DNA from: Erpobdella octoculata | Lineage: Eukaryota; Annelida; Clitellata; Hirudinida; Erpobdellidae | Assembly: GCA_963978895.1 (NCBI GenBank) | Contig: OZ022241.1 | Coordinates: forward strand, 14,767,356-14,831,355 | Length of the DNA stretch: 64,000 nt | Reading direction: 5' to 3' | Shown here: piece by piece, positions 21,451 to 31,639 of the stretch | Numbering within the stretch: position 1 is the first letter of the stretch | Layout of the letters: every line of letters begins with the position of its first letter | Program-made: the position numbers and the translations under genes | Notes under the pieces: generated by a model | What the model saw: only the letters and a program-made list of their open reading frames with translations | What the model was told of the DNA's origin: nothing | Databases searched by the model: none

Positions 21451-21904
21451 GTATGGTTTGATTAACGTCTGTATCTGTCAATTAGATACTTTAGACGGTA
21501 TGTATGTTTGAGTGTTCTGTGACGTGTTTATGTGGCGCGAAACGAGTGTCCGTGTGCTGGCTTTTTGGCAGAGAGGCCGCCGAAAGCACAAGGCTTTCGT
21601 GGGCACATGGCTCAACTCACTCCAGCCTGCCAACTACTGAGGCTGCAATAAGTTGGACAAAGACCGGCAAATCGACCTGGCCTCACCTACCTCCAAGCTG
21701 TAACCAAGTATATGATAAAGTAAACCTTTTGTTTATAATAAATTATAGTCTTTTATACCAAGTATTTTAATGGCTGTATCTAGGAAGCATTTAAGTACTT
21801 CCTGTCGTGGATCAGAATTTGATTCTTTTTACTTTTCCTACCTTTTTTTTTCCAGGCTTGGGACTGGCTCGCAATTAGTAAGGCGGAGTTGATACATCAT
21901 TTCA
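21451..21904. other. Unassigned, partly repetitive
   Basis: A GC-richer 21500-21720 segment has an 88-codon plus-strand frame of unknown nature, possibly a LINE or SINE body. 21775-21890 is the inverted partner of 15310-15440. Confidence 0.3.
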
Positions 21905-22151
21905 TTATAAGCAAAGCCAACTGAGAGCGAAAGATAGAGCGGGAAAGGGAAATCGACCGAGAACGGGAAAGCGACCGGGATCGGGAAAGCAACCGAGAGC
22001 TGGAAAACGACCGAAAGTGGGAAAGCGACCGGGAGCCGAAAAGCGACCGGGAACGCGACGGGGTCGGGAAAGCGGAGAAGGAAACGAGAGCGAGAGAGAC
22101 AAACATTAAAAAAACCTCAAAAAACCCCAACAACGCCGGGTGCCCCCGCTA

Positions 22152-22152
<1 letters not shown>
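21905..22152 (+). mobile_element. Short Helitron, 3' half
   Basis: Starts in GAGAGCGAAAGATAGAGCGG, then GCGGGAAAGCGACCGG-like minisatellite units. It ends with AACGCCGGGTGCCCCCGCTAG followed by T. The terminal CCGG-rich hairpin plus CTAG is the family's 3' signature. Confidence 0.75.
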
Positions 22153-22196
<44 letters not shown>

Positions 22197-22286
22197 GGAA
22201 ACATAACGTTGATATGTTTTTACGAGCCACATATATCAGAAACTTGGATGGCGTACAATCCACCACGAAATAACGCAAATATAAAT

Positions 22287-22516
22287 GTTTCAACTTCAGA
22301 CTCGAACCCACGACTGTCGGATCGGCAACACCGCCTTGCATCATGCCAACTACCTTACCATCTGCGCCACTTCCACCGCCAAAAAACAGTGGTTGTTAAG
22401 CGCTTAACAACCACTGTTTTTTGGCGGTGGAAGTGGCGCAGATGGTAAGGTAGTTGGCATGATGCAAGGCTGTGTTGCCGATCCGACAGTCGTGGGTTCG
22501 AGTCTGAAGTTGAGAC
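22287..22516. repeat. 230-bp palindrome of two tRNA-like units
   Basis: The two 115-bp arms are exact inverted copies except for two mismatches, with the centre at TTAAGC/GCTTAA (22401/22402). Each arm read outward is tRNA-like: A-box-like TGGCGCAGATGG, then GGTTCGAGTC as B box, with extra bases between, as in a long variable arm. It lies between TA-dinucleotide runs (22153-22192, 22517-22562). It is probably a SINE head inserted as, or rearranged into, an inverted dimer. Confidence 0.85.
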
Positions 22517-22717
22517 ATATATATATATATATACATACATATATAACGTATATATATATATTTGTTTTTCCATTACAACTTTTTAAAATAATTAAAAAAT
22601 AATATTCTAGCCTACAACCTATCCTCAGACCTACCAAATGTACACAAACAATTTCATAATATCGGTTCAGCCGTTTCGGAGGAGTTTGAAGTCAAACACT
22701 TTGACACGAGATTTTTA

Positions 22718-22718
<1 letters not shown>

Positions 22719-22796
<78 letters not shown>

Positions 22797-22901
22797 ATAT
22801 GTATATATGTATATATGTATATATGTATATATGTATATATGTATATATGTATATATGTATATATGTATATATGTATATATGTATATATGTATATATGTAT
22901 A
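22719..22901 (+). repeat. (TA)n then (TATATATG)n array
   Basis: A TA run passes into an 8-bp repeat TATATATG. Related arrays of the same unit occur at 24592-24778. Confidence 0.9.
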
Positions 22902-23182
22902 TCTATATATATAAAAATGAATGTTTGTATATATGTATTTATGTATGTTAATGTCCTTTATGCATTGCTACACCATTCATCCGATCGTAATGAAATTTTC
23001 ACACAACCTTGAGAGTCAATGAAAATAAAAAAAAAAAAATTTTTTGAAATCCGTCACAAAATGAGCGGAGCGGAGCGGGTGAGCGAGCGGGAACTATATA
23101 TATATGTATGTGCGTATGTATGTGTGTATGTATGTATGTGTATGTGCATGTATGTGTGTCTGTGTGTGTGTTTATGTATGTA
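22902..23182 (+). mobile_element. Short Helitron, 5' half
   Basis: The 5' end TCTATATATATAAAAATG is followed by the family head (CCTTTATGCATTGCTACACC, GATCGTAATGAAATTTTCAC), then GCGGAGCGGAGCGGGTGAGC and a TATG/TGTG run. Its 3' half is replaced by an inverted Helitron. Confidence 0.7.
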
Positions 23183-24062
23183 CTAGCGGAGATACCCGGC
23201 GTTGCCCAGGTTTTTTGAGGTTTTTCTAATGTTTGTCTCTTTCTCTCCCGTTTCCTTTCCCACCTGCTTTCCCACTCCTGTTAGCTGTTCCGTTTTCGGT
23301 CGTTTTCCCACTGCCGGTCGCTTTCCCGCTCCCGGTCGCTTTCCCGCTCCCGGTCGCTTTCCCGCTCCCGGTCGTTTTCCCGTCCCGGTCGCTGCCCCGT
23401 TCCCGCTCACGTTTGCTCTCCCATTCCCGCTCACGCTTGCTTTTCTGTTCCCGCTCGCTGTCCGTTCCGGGTGCTTTCCCGTTTCTATAATAGACAAACT
23501 AACCCACAAACATTCATATATATATATATATAGTCTTAGCAAATCTATTTTGCGTTTTATAGGAGCGGAGCGGAGCGGGTGAGCGAGCGGGAACTATATA
23601 TATATGTATGTGCGTATGTATGTGTGTATGTATGTATGTGTATGTGCATGTATGTGTGTCTGTGTGTGTGTTTATGTATGTACTAGCGGAGATACCCGGC
23701 GTTGCCCAGGTTTTTTGAGGTTTTTCTAATGTTTGTCTCTTTCTCTCCCGTTTCCTTTCCCACCTGCTTTCCCACTCCTGTTAGCTGTTCCGTTTTCGGT
23801 CGTTTTCCCACTGCCGGTCGCTTTCCCGCTCCCGGTCGCTTTCCCGCTCCCGGTCGCTTTCCCGCTCCCGGTCGTTTTCCCGTCCCGGTCGCTGCCCCGT
23901 TCCCGCTCACGTTTGCTCTCCCATTCCCGCTCACGCTTGCTTTTCTGTTCCCGCTCGCTGTCCGTTCCGGGTGCTTTCCCGTTTCTATAATAGACAAACT
24001 AACCCACAAACATTCATATATATATATATATAGTCTTAGCAAATCTATTTTGCGTTTTATAG
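23063..24062 (+). repeat. Perfect 500-bp tandem duplication
   Basis: 23063-23562 and 23563-24062 appear identical base for base, including TATG and TA microsatellite lengths. Each unit holds the end of one Helitron head, a TATG run and one inverted Helitron (23183-23531, 23683-24031). Confidence 0.9.
23183..23531 (-). mobile_element. Short Helitron, inverted
   Basis: Begins on the plus strand with CTAGCGGAGATACCCGGCG, the reverse complement of the family 3' end. It continues through minisatellite units to CAAACATTCATATATATATA, an alternative 5' head also seen at 34590. An identical copy lies at 23683-24031. Confidence 0.7.
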
Positions 24063-24063
24063 G

Positions 24064-24590
24064 CTAACAGAAGTTATGAAAGAATGTAAAAGAGAAAATG
24101 AGCGGGAACGGAAACGGGAACGGGAGAGCTACCGAGACCGGGAATGGGAGAGCAAGCATGACCGGGAACGGGAGAGCAAGCGTGAGCGGGAACGGGAAAG
24201 CGACCGGAAACGGGAAAGCGACCGGGAACGGGAAAGCGACCGGGAACGGGAAAGCGACCGAGAACGGGAAAGCGACCGGGAACGGGAAAGCGACCGGGAA
24301 CGGGAAAGCGACCGGGAACGGGAAAGCGACCGGGAACGCGGAAAGCGACCGGGAACGCGGAAAGCGACTGGAATCGGGAGAGCAAGCTTGGAAGGAAACG
24401 CGAGCAAGAGAGAAAATCGATAACAGAACTTCTGAGCGGGAAAGCGACCGGGAGCTGGAAAACGACCGAGAGCGGAAAAGCGACCGGGAACGCTACGAAA
24501 ACGGGAAAGTGGAGAAGGGAACGGGAGCGAGAGAGACAAACATTAGAAAAACCTCTAAAAACCCCGGGCAACGCCGGGTAACCCCGCTAG
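24064..24590 (+). mobile_element. Short Helitron, 3' half with 18-bp minisatellite
   Basis: From CTAACAGAAGTTATG through a long run of an 18-bp unit (GACCGGGAACGGGAAAGC) to CCCCGGGCAACGCCGGGTAA and CCCCGCTAG followed by T. All frames across the minisatellite stay open because the unit is a multiple of three; they are not genes. Confidence 0.8.
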
Positions 24591-24591
24591 T

Positions 24592-24778
24592 ATGTATATA
24601 AATATATATGTATATATGTATATATGTATATATGTATATATGTATATATGTATATATGTATATATGTATATATGTATATATGTATATATGTATATATGTA
24701 TATATGTATATATGTATATATGTATATATGTATATATGTATATATGTATATATGTATATATGTATATATTTATATATG
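24592..24778 (+). repeat. (TATATATG)n array
   Basis: About 20 copies of the octamer TATATATG, very uniform. Confidence 0.95.
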
Positions 24779-25083
24779 TCCTTCATGCATTGCTACACCA
24801 TTCATCCGATCGTAATGAAATTTTCACACAACCTTGAGAGTCAAGGGGAATCAAATATAAAGTAAAAAAATTTAAAATCCGTCACAAAATGAGCGGAGCG
24901 GAGCGGGTGAGCGAGCGGGAACTATATATATATGTATGTGCGTATGTATGTGTGTATGTATGTATGTGTATGTGCATGTATGTGTGTCTGTGTTTATGTA
25001 TGTATGTATGTATGTATGTATGTGTTTTTTTACAATATTTCGGCACTAAATGCTCATTCAAAGTATGTATGTGTGTGTATGTA

Positions 25084-25533
25084 TCTATGTAGGTATGTAT
25101 GTATGTATGTATGTATGTATGTATGTATGTATGTATGTATGTATGTATGTATGTATGTTTGTATGTATGTATGTATGTATGTATGTATGTATGTATGTAT
25201 GTATGTATGTATGTATGTATGTATGTATGTATGTATGTATGTATGTATGTATGTATGTATGTATGTATGTATGTATGTATGTATGTATGTATGTATGTAT
25301 GTATGTATGTATGTATGTATGTATGTATGTATGTATGTATGTATGTATGTATGTATGTATGTATGTATGTATGTATGTATGTATGTATGTATGTATGTAT
25401 GTATGTATGTATGTATGTATGTATGTATGTATGTATGTATGTATGTATGTATGTATGTATGTATGTATGTATGTATGTATGTATGTATGTATGTATGTAT
25501 GTATGTATGTATGAATGTATGTATGTATGTATA
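25084..25533 (+). repeat. (TATG)n microsatellite, ~450 bp
   Basis: Over 100 TATG tetramers with only a few substitutions. Met-Tyr-Val-Cys frames across it are artefacts of the 4-bp unit, which reads open in three frames. Confidence 0.97.
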
Positions 25534-25579
25534 TAGAATCGGATCTAGGGGGGGGAACTGATAACGACCGGGAGCGGGA

Positions 25580-25772
25580 GTGTGTATGTATTTATGTATG
25601 TGTGTATGTATGTATGTATGTGTGTATGTATGTATGTATGTATGTATGTATGTGTGTATGTATCTATGTATGTGTGTATGTATCTATGTATCTATGTATC
25701 TATGTATGTATGTATGTATGTATGTATGTATGTATGTATGTATGTCTGTATGTATGTATGTATGTATGTATG

Positions 25773-25803
<31 letters not shown>

Positions 25804-25940
25804 GTATGTATGTATGTATGTATGTATGTATGTATGTATGTATGTATGTATGTCTGTATGTATGTATGTATGTATGTATGTATGTATGTATGTATGTATG
25901 TATGTATGTATGTATGTATGTATGTATGTATGTATGTATG
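25580..25940 (+). repeat. (TATG)n microsatellite, left of the LTR element
   Basis: Interrupted TATG with TGTG, TCTG and TATC variants. It ends in GTATG, the apparent 5-bp target of the LTR element. Confidence 0.95.
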
Positions 25941-26242
25941 TGTCACAGTCTTCCCTGCTGGAATGACGTGAACACCAGGAAGAAAAGACAACTCAGAACG
26001 ACAACAAAAACTTTATTAAAGCGCAGTTAATAACAAAAATCAAATACAAAACACGCAGGACTTCGCCTGATATTAACTAGCTAGACTCTACTGGCGGGCT
26101 TCAAAACGCTATATATATAGCCTCCGGAACGCGTAAACAAACAACAAGCAAACAACGTCTGCCAATGTCTAGGTTCCTGTCTAGACAGGTCGACGGGTGC
26201 AAGGTACACTTGTCAGGAGGTCCGGTAGAGCGATCCCTGACA
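25941..26242 (-). repeat. 3' LTR of the myosin-carrying element
   Basis: 302 bp, starting TGTCACAG and ending CCTGACA on the plus strand. It differs from its partner at 29828 by only a handful of substitutions and small indels, suggesting recent insertion. Confidence 0.9.
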
Positions 26243-26262
26243 TAACTCCCCCTCAAAACGAA
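26243..26262 (-). promoter_or_regulatory. Polypurine tract
   Basis: On the minus strand GAGGGGGAGTTA immediately precedes the LTR (plus strand TAACTCCCCCTC). This is the expected plus-strand priming site. Confidence 0.65.
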
Positions 26263-26830
26263 GATGTTGAACAGTGTTTCAATATCTTAAATGATATCTT
26301 TCACAGTACTGGATGAAGAATGGGTGTTCGTTCGTCGATGTATCGCGCCTACCAAAGTTTCCAGGTCGGGACATCGAAGAGGACGACGAGGAAGATGAGG
26401 AGTGGGTGGAATCGGAGTAGAACTTTGTAGATAATCTGGATGAAGAATGGGCGTTCGTTCGTCGATGTTTCGTGTCTACCAGGGCTTCAAGGTCGACTTT
26501 AAACTGGAGATGTCCTTCCTGAAAGTAACTTTTACTCCCACCAGTAAAACCACCCATATAACCAGCACTACCCATCCAAGTTTAATCCCATACCGGTCTG
26601 AATTGCATTAACGAAGGAATCATCATCACGTCATATCAAAGAAGTTCAACTACTTCAACAATATCATTAATTATAGAATATCACAACGATCTGCAACTAA
26701 GACAACAAAAGAGAAAACCTATGCACCTAGAATTACAACTAGTACAATGCGCCTCTGGGCTTATGCTAGAAAACAACATTTCAAAATTTATAACAGTAAA
26801 TAATAGACATAATAATAAACATAAATACGA
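26263..26830. other. Internal region between myosin fragment and 3' LTR
   Basis: A 98-codon minus-strand frame (26279-26575), Ser-rich in part, and a direct repeat of GGATGAAGAATGGGTGTTCG-like sequence (26310 and 26440). No pol domain was seen. Confidence 0.4.
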
Positions 26831-26989
26831 CAAGTAAAAAAAATGTCGTCTAGCTCTCCGTGTTGAGAAACTACTCCCCTATCCGGGAGAGAAAATCGGC
26901 GGCTCCGTGAGATAAGAGAGAGAGACCTCCAACTGGTCACCATGAAAAGCAGCAACCAGGAATTATATTTCTTACGGGTGTTATAATGA

Positions 26990-27680
26990 CGCTCATAGGT
27001 ATCTTGTTGGTAGTCTTTATGTAGAGTTTTTCTGGCTCTCTCTGAAGCTGCCAGATCTTCCTGAAGTTGGAGAAGTTCAGCTTCAAGCTGCTTGTATCTT
27101 TTGTCACTCTCTTTACTGGCATTTGACATCTCTTGTTTGGTTAAGTTGATAAATTCGATCTCGTGCATGAATTCTTTGATCTGGACCTGGTAACGTTTGA
27201 ACTGCTTCACAGCTTCATCTTTGACTTTCAGAGTATCAGCAAGTTGTTCCTCCATAGCTTTGAAGTTACCTTCAACATTCTCCGGGGCATTCGTTGCAAG
27301 CTGCTTCTGTCTCCTTTCTTCTTCAAGTTTAGCTTCCACGTCTCTTATCTTTTTAAGAAAACCCTTTCTACCTTTTTCGTCCATTTCCTCTCTTGACTGC
27401 GTCTCTCTCATCAACTGATCTTCCAATCTCAACTTGGCATCTTCGGTACCTTGAACTTCCTTTTCGAGCTCTTCGATCATCTGCTTCTGGGCTTCCACCT
27501 GAGTTTCAAGAGCTTTCTTGTCTTTTTCTAATTCGTGAACGTTCTTTTCGACGTCATCTTTAGAAGAAACCAGGTCATCAAATTCTCTCTGCAGTTGACT
27601 TCTCGCTCTGTTTGATTTGGTCAAATCTTCGTTCAGCCCATCAACTTGTCGAGTCAGGTTGAGAATTTTTGTTTTTATAT
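26990..27680 (-). pseudogene. Captured non-muscle myosin II heavy chain tail fragment
   Basis: An uninterrupted minus-strand frame of about 230 codons reads as the myosin II rod: QREFDDLVSSKDDVEKNVHE, LETQVEAQKQMIEELEKEV, TEDAKLRLE, DEAVKQFKRYQVQIKEF and LLQLQEDLAASERARK. The wording (TEDAKLRLE, Q-x-K-E/D-F, LQEDLAA-ERA) is that of non-muscle (zipper/MYH9-type) rather than muscle myosin, from the distal part of the coiled coil. It has no introns and lies in the same orientation as gag. Upstream of it the frame runs back into the protease region with one TAG, so a Gag-Pro-myosin fusion may once have been readable. After the myosin homology, about 35 unrelated codons follow to near 26880. Confidence 0.8.
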
Positions 27681-27859
27681 CCGATGCCAAAGTTGGGGTA
27701 GGCAGGCTATGTAAGGCAATAGTCTGTATTAATTCTACTACCCTAGGGGTAATGATTGCTTCTTCGTGTAAGTGGGGAACAACTGCAAACTATTCTAAAA
27801 ATTCAGGAACTATATTGGTAGTATTAGGATCTACTGCACCTAAATTAACAGGTGCTTGC

Positions 27860-28486
27860 ACAACATCCACCAGCTGTGGGTGGCCACTTTTAAGGTTCTA
27901 ACCAAATCTGCCCTTATACAACAGATTTCCGCTCCACTATCTATTAAGGCAACAACAGGTGGGAGATTACTTATTTTTATTTTCATAAATGACCTATCAT
28001 AAAATTTAATAGGATTATGAAGTACATCATTTCCCGGACACGCTGGATGAGAAGGTTCGTTACCAATACTACAACAATTAATATAGGCCAATGGTGCGAC
28101 CTGCAAAACCTCTCGTTTCGGACAGTTTTTCCTAACATAGCCTGGCAAATTACAGTTAAAACAACGGCCAGATCTTAAATCGACCTGACGGTTAATTAAA
28201 CTATCTGATTTGACTACTTGGCGAAAAGACGATGACTGGTATGGAACATGAGCAGCCGCATAATTATCGGCCACTTGAGAAAATTCTTCATGAGACAACC
28301 ATCTATTTTGTTCTTGGGTCAACACGAAATTTTGACAGTCAACAGGTAACAACTCCTTGAGCCGGTCGGCGCACAGCAAACTTATTAGCTGATCATAATT
28401 CCGATCAATCCCCCTACTTTTAACATAGTATGAAAATGCATTATGTAATTCGGAAGCCAAACTAGAGAACGTTTGGTCCGGTTTTT
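27860..28486 (-). pseudogene. LTR element Gag C-terminus, zinc knuckle and protease start
   Basis: Minus strand. Starts after the small insertion at 28487 with PDQTFSSLASELHNAFSYYV, typical of the Gag segment before the nucleocapsid. Then comes a CCHC knuckle CFNCNLPGYVRKNCPKR (C-x2-C-x4-V-x4-C, with Val in place of the usual His) and a retropepsin-like site ALIDSGAE. The protease ends early where the foreign segment begins. The knuckle change suggests decay. Confidence 0.75.
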
Positions 28487-28800
28487 ACCAATGCTTTTTT
28501 TAACTCGTCGTCTCTGTTTCTCTGTCTGTCTGTTTCAAATCTTGCAATCAATTTTTGAGTCACTTCCTGATGATAGATTTTTTTCAAATTTTGCTTACAT
28601 GCTCAAAATAGAAGACAATGCAATATTCAATTATTAGTTTTACAATAAGTCAATTAATTTAGTTAATTTTAATTAATTTCGATATTTCGATATAATTAAG
28701 ATATTTCGACTTTAATATAAGATAAAAGAGTAATATAAAAAAAAATTGATTGCAAAATTTGTGTTTTAATTACATATAAGAGCATTGGTTTTAAAAATTT
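28487..28800 (-). mobile_element. Small MITE-like insertion in gag
   Basis: About 300 bp with inverted ends ACCAATGC/GCATTGGT. It interrupts Gag between ...YFQSITK and PDQTF. The same sequence, in the opposite window orientation, lies at 54000-54345 inside the gypsy element, with a partial copy at 54601-54775. TAAAA/TTTTA at both edges could be a 5-bp target duplication. About 25 bp beyond the left edge is also shared, so the true borders are unsettled. Confidence 0.65.
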
Positions 28801-28811
28801 GTTTTTAATTT

Positions 28812-29574
28812 ACTTGTTTAGTTATAGACTGAAAATATTGTTTTAAATAGGCAGGACTGACTCTGTGTTCGGTTAAAAGAGCCGTTTTAACATTATCATA
28901 ATTTTCTAATTGAGTAGGAGAAAGACGGGTTATTAAACTACGTGCTTTACAAGTCAAACATGACTGTAAAATCCTGGCTTTAATGTCATTATTGACATTA
29001 TTAATAATAAATTGTTTTTCTAATAATTAAAAAAAACAAGGAATTTCCTGAATATTTGAAGGAAATTCACCTACCAACGGTCTAATATTTAAAATATACA
29101 CCGACTAGCCCGACTTTCAACCGAAGTTTCAAAATTTTTTCGAGCTATCATTCGTTCGCGTTCCTCTATTCTCCATCGTCTTGTTTCTTCCCTGTCTCTT
29201 TCAGCTCGTTCCTTCCTCCCTCTCACCTCTTCTAATTCTAGCCATCTTAGTCTTCTATTTTCTCGTTTTTCTTCTAACATCCTCTCTTCTAATTTCAACA
29301 TCCTTTCTCGAAACGATCTATCTATTAATTGATTCTCCAATTGTCTTTCTATTTCCAACTTTTTCCTCCTTTCTTCGCCGTCCAACATACCACTACGTTT
29401 TTGTTTATCGTGACGTTCTTCTTGTCGATCTCCCCATGTCGGATCTTCGCTAAACCCACCAGAGTCTTTCTTTTCAACGTTCCCCGCTTCCTTCCAATTT
29501 TCTGGATACACAATCCCTCCCCGTAATTGCGCTGGGTTTTCACAACTCTCAACACCGGACGACTTACTATCCAT
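28812..29574 (-). pseudogene. LTR element Gag, N-terminal and middle part
   Basis: Minus strand from Met at 29574 (MDSKSSGVES). A highly charged Arg/Glu coiled coil (about residues 50-140) leads into RPLVGEFPSNIQEIPCFF and then YDNVKTALLTEHRVSPAYLK, the pattern of Ty3/gypsy-type Gag (a stretch before TPEAYR-like motifs). Frame breaks occur near 29090 and 29030. It is split from its C-terminus by the MITE-like insertion. Confidence 0.65.
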
Positions 29575-29827
29575 CTTCAACCAGATAAGTATCAATATAA
29601 AAGACCTACTTATCTAAACTCAGACCGGCGGAAAAACTCGAAAAGAAACTCACACCTTGAGCACGGATGGGTCGGCCGATTTTAGCCACGGAAAGCCTCG
29701 TAACTGGTTAGCTGATCCAAGGAGAACTTCACCGGCAAGAGAGATCTTCTTCCCGAACTTGCTTGTCGAATTTTGCTGGAGAGCACTTCTTTCTTCCTGC
29801 TACTTGATCCCACCGCTGCCACCAAAA
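29575..29827 (-). promoter_or_regulatory. 5' leader with primer-binding-site-like sequence
   Basis: Directly after the LTR the minus strand reads TTTTGGTGGCAGCGGTGGGA. The TGGTGGCAGCGGTGG stretch is where a tRNA 3' end should pair. I cannot name the tRNA with certainty. Confidence 0.55.
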
Positions 29828-30127
29828 TGTCACAGTCTTCCCTGCTGGAATGACGAGAACACCAGGAAGAAAAGACAACTCAGAACGACAACAAAAACTT
29901 TATTAAAGCGCAGTTAATAACAAAAATCAAATACAAAACACGCAGGACTTCGCCTGATATTAAATAGCTAGACTCTACTGGCGGCTTTAAAACGCTATAT
30001 ATATAGCCTCCGGAACGCGTAAACAAACAACAAGCAAACAACGTCTGCCAATGTCTAGGTTCCTGTCTAGAAAGGCGACGGGTGCAAGGTACACTTGTCA
30101 GGAGGTCCGGTAGAGCGACCCCTGACA
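29828..30127 (-). repeat. 5' LTR of the myosin-carrying element
   Basis: 300 bp. Read on the minus strand it should hold promoter and start site. A TATATATAG run at about 29996-30006 is a candidate TATA element. Confidence 0.9.
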
Positions 30128-30655
30128 GTATGTATGTATGTATGTATGTATGTATGTATGTATGTATGTATGTATGTATGTATGTATGTATGTATGTATG
30201 TATGTATGTATGTATGTATGTATGTATGTATGTATGTATGTATGTATGTATGTATGTATGTATGTATGTATGTATGTATGTATGTATGTATGTATGTATG
30301 TATGTATGTATGTATGTATGTATGTATGTATGTATGTATGTATGTATGTATGTATGTATGTATGTATGTATGTATGTATGTATGTATGTATGTATGTATG
30401 TATGTATGTATGTATGTATGTATGTATGTATGTATGTATGTATGTATGTATGTATGTATGTATGTATGTATGTATGTATGTATGTATGTATGTATGTATG
30501 TATGTATGTATGTATGTATGTATGTATGTATGTATGTATGTATGTATGTATGTATGTATGTATGTATGTATGTATGTATGTATGTATGTATGTATGTATG
30601 TATGTATGTATGTATGTATGTATGTATGTATGTATGTATGTATGTATGTATGTTT
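30128..30655 (+). repeat. (GTAT)n microsatellite, right of the LTR element
   Basis: About 130 perfect tetramers. It starts with GTATG, the apparent target duplication, and is notably purer than the left part. Confidence 0.97.
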
Positions 30656-30846
30656 GAATATATGTATGTATGAATGTATGTATGTATGTATATAGAATCG
30701 GATCTAGGCATGGGGGAACTGAGAGCGAAAAAATGAGCGGGAAAGCGACAGGGAACGGATAACGACCTGGAGCGGGAGCGCAAGCGGGAAGGAAACGGGA
30801 GCAAAAAAGAAACGCATTAGGTAAACCTCTAAAAACCCCGGGCAAT

Positions 30847-31120
<274 letters not shown>

Positions 31121-31284
31121 GTAAGATGGCATAAGATTTTCTTTAAGACAAGCTCGATTAAAAATAAGTCTCCATTTAGCCGCTATGAGTTTTATAGATA
31201 CTTTCTCAATATTTCGGAACAACGTTTTTTGTTTACTGCAACACGTATTAAGAAAAGTATTAACATTTAAAACCTTCTTTATTT

Positions 31285-31327
31285 CAGACTTACGGGCCGT
31301 TTCGGCTTTCGCCATCTTCAGAGTCTG
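31285..31327 (-). ncRNA. Hammerhead ribozyme (type I, PLE-like)
   Basis: The minus strand folds exactly as a hammerhead: stem I CAGACT/AGTCTG (6 bp), core CTGAAGA, stem II GGC-GAAA-GCC with one bulged T before it, core GAAA, stem III ACG/CGT with a 3-nt loop, then cleavage triplet GTA just before AGTCTG. All the invariant core bases are present. Short stem III and the CTGAAGA...GAAACG wording are known from Penelope-like elements. Confidence 0.8.
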
Positions 31328-31639
31328 TAAATACAATCGCGTAAAAGGAGGCAAAAGATAAGAAAACATGTAAGAACTAAATATACAAATAAACTAATAT
31401 CCTTAAGAAATTATCTTAATAGAAGGATATTAATAAAAATTATCAAATTTAGACACTGTAATTAAATTAACGTACATAAAATAAACTGGAGTTATGAGGA
31501 TAAAATAAGTATAATTAAAAACGTTTAATTAAAGGATAAAATAATAGTAGCAGTAATAATAATAATAATAAAAGCAAGTATTATGATAATAAATAATTAA
31601 ATTAAGTCGAAATTACATAAGATATTTAAATAAATAAAA

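Larger units (their letters stand above)
25941..30127 (-). mobile_element. LTR retrotransposon carrying gag-pro and a myosin fragment
   Basis: Two near-identical ~300-bp LTRs (25941-26242, 29828-30127), each TGTCAC...CTGACA, bound a minus-strand element. A primer-binding-site-like TGGTGGCAGCGGTGG lies just inside the upstream LTR, and a purine tract GAGGGGGAG just inside the downstream LTR. GTATG flanks both sides. It encodes a charged Gag, a zinc knuckle and protease start, then a fragment of non-muscle myosin heavy chain where pol would be expected. No RT, RNase H or integrase was seen, so it must depend on a helper. Confidence 0.85.
24779..30846 (+). mobile_element. Short Helitron, array-expanded and split by an LTR element
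   Basis: The head (CATTGCTACACCATTCATCC) begins near 24786. A TATG array follows to 25533, then GAATCGGATCTAGG, a second TATG array (25580-25940), the LTR element, more TATG (30128-30655), a second GAATCGGATCTAGG block and the GCGGGAA body. The 3' hairpin is cut off after CCCCGGGCAA at 30846. Removing the LTR element restores one continuous TATG array. Confidence 0.65.

Noticed and set aside
22430..22510. Functional tRNA gene
   Set aside because: A and B boxes exist, but the unit is too long, lacks a proper acceptor stem pairing and is an inverted dimer.
24076..24601. Arg-Glu-Ser-Asp repeat proteins and Pro/Arg repeat proteins from GGGAACGGGAAAGCGACC arrays
   Set aside because: The minisatellite unit is 18 bp, so all frames stay open by period. 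It belongs to non-coding Helitron bodies.
24932..25561. Long Met-Tyr-Val-Cys ORFs across TATG arrays (also 30082-30695 and 41088-41786 on both strands)
   Set aside because: A TATG or ATAC tetranucleotide has no stop in several frames, so these are repeat artefacts.
26990..27680. A genuine host non-muscle myosin gene at this locus
   Set aside because: The fragment is intronless, covers only part of the rod, lies between paired LTRs and is fused to gag-pro. There is no head or neck region nearby.
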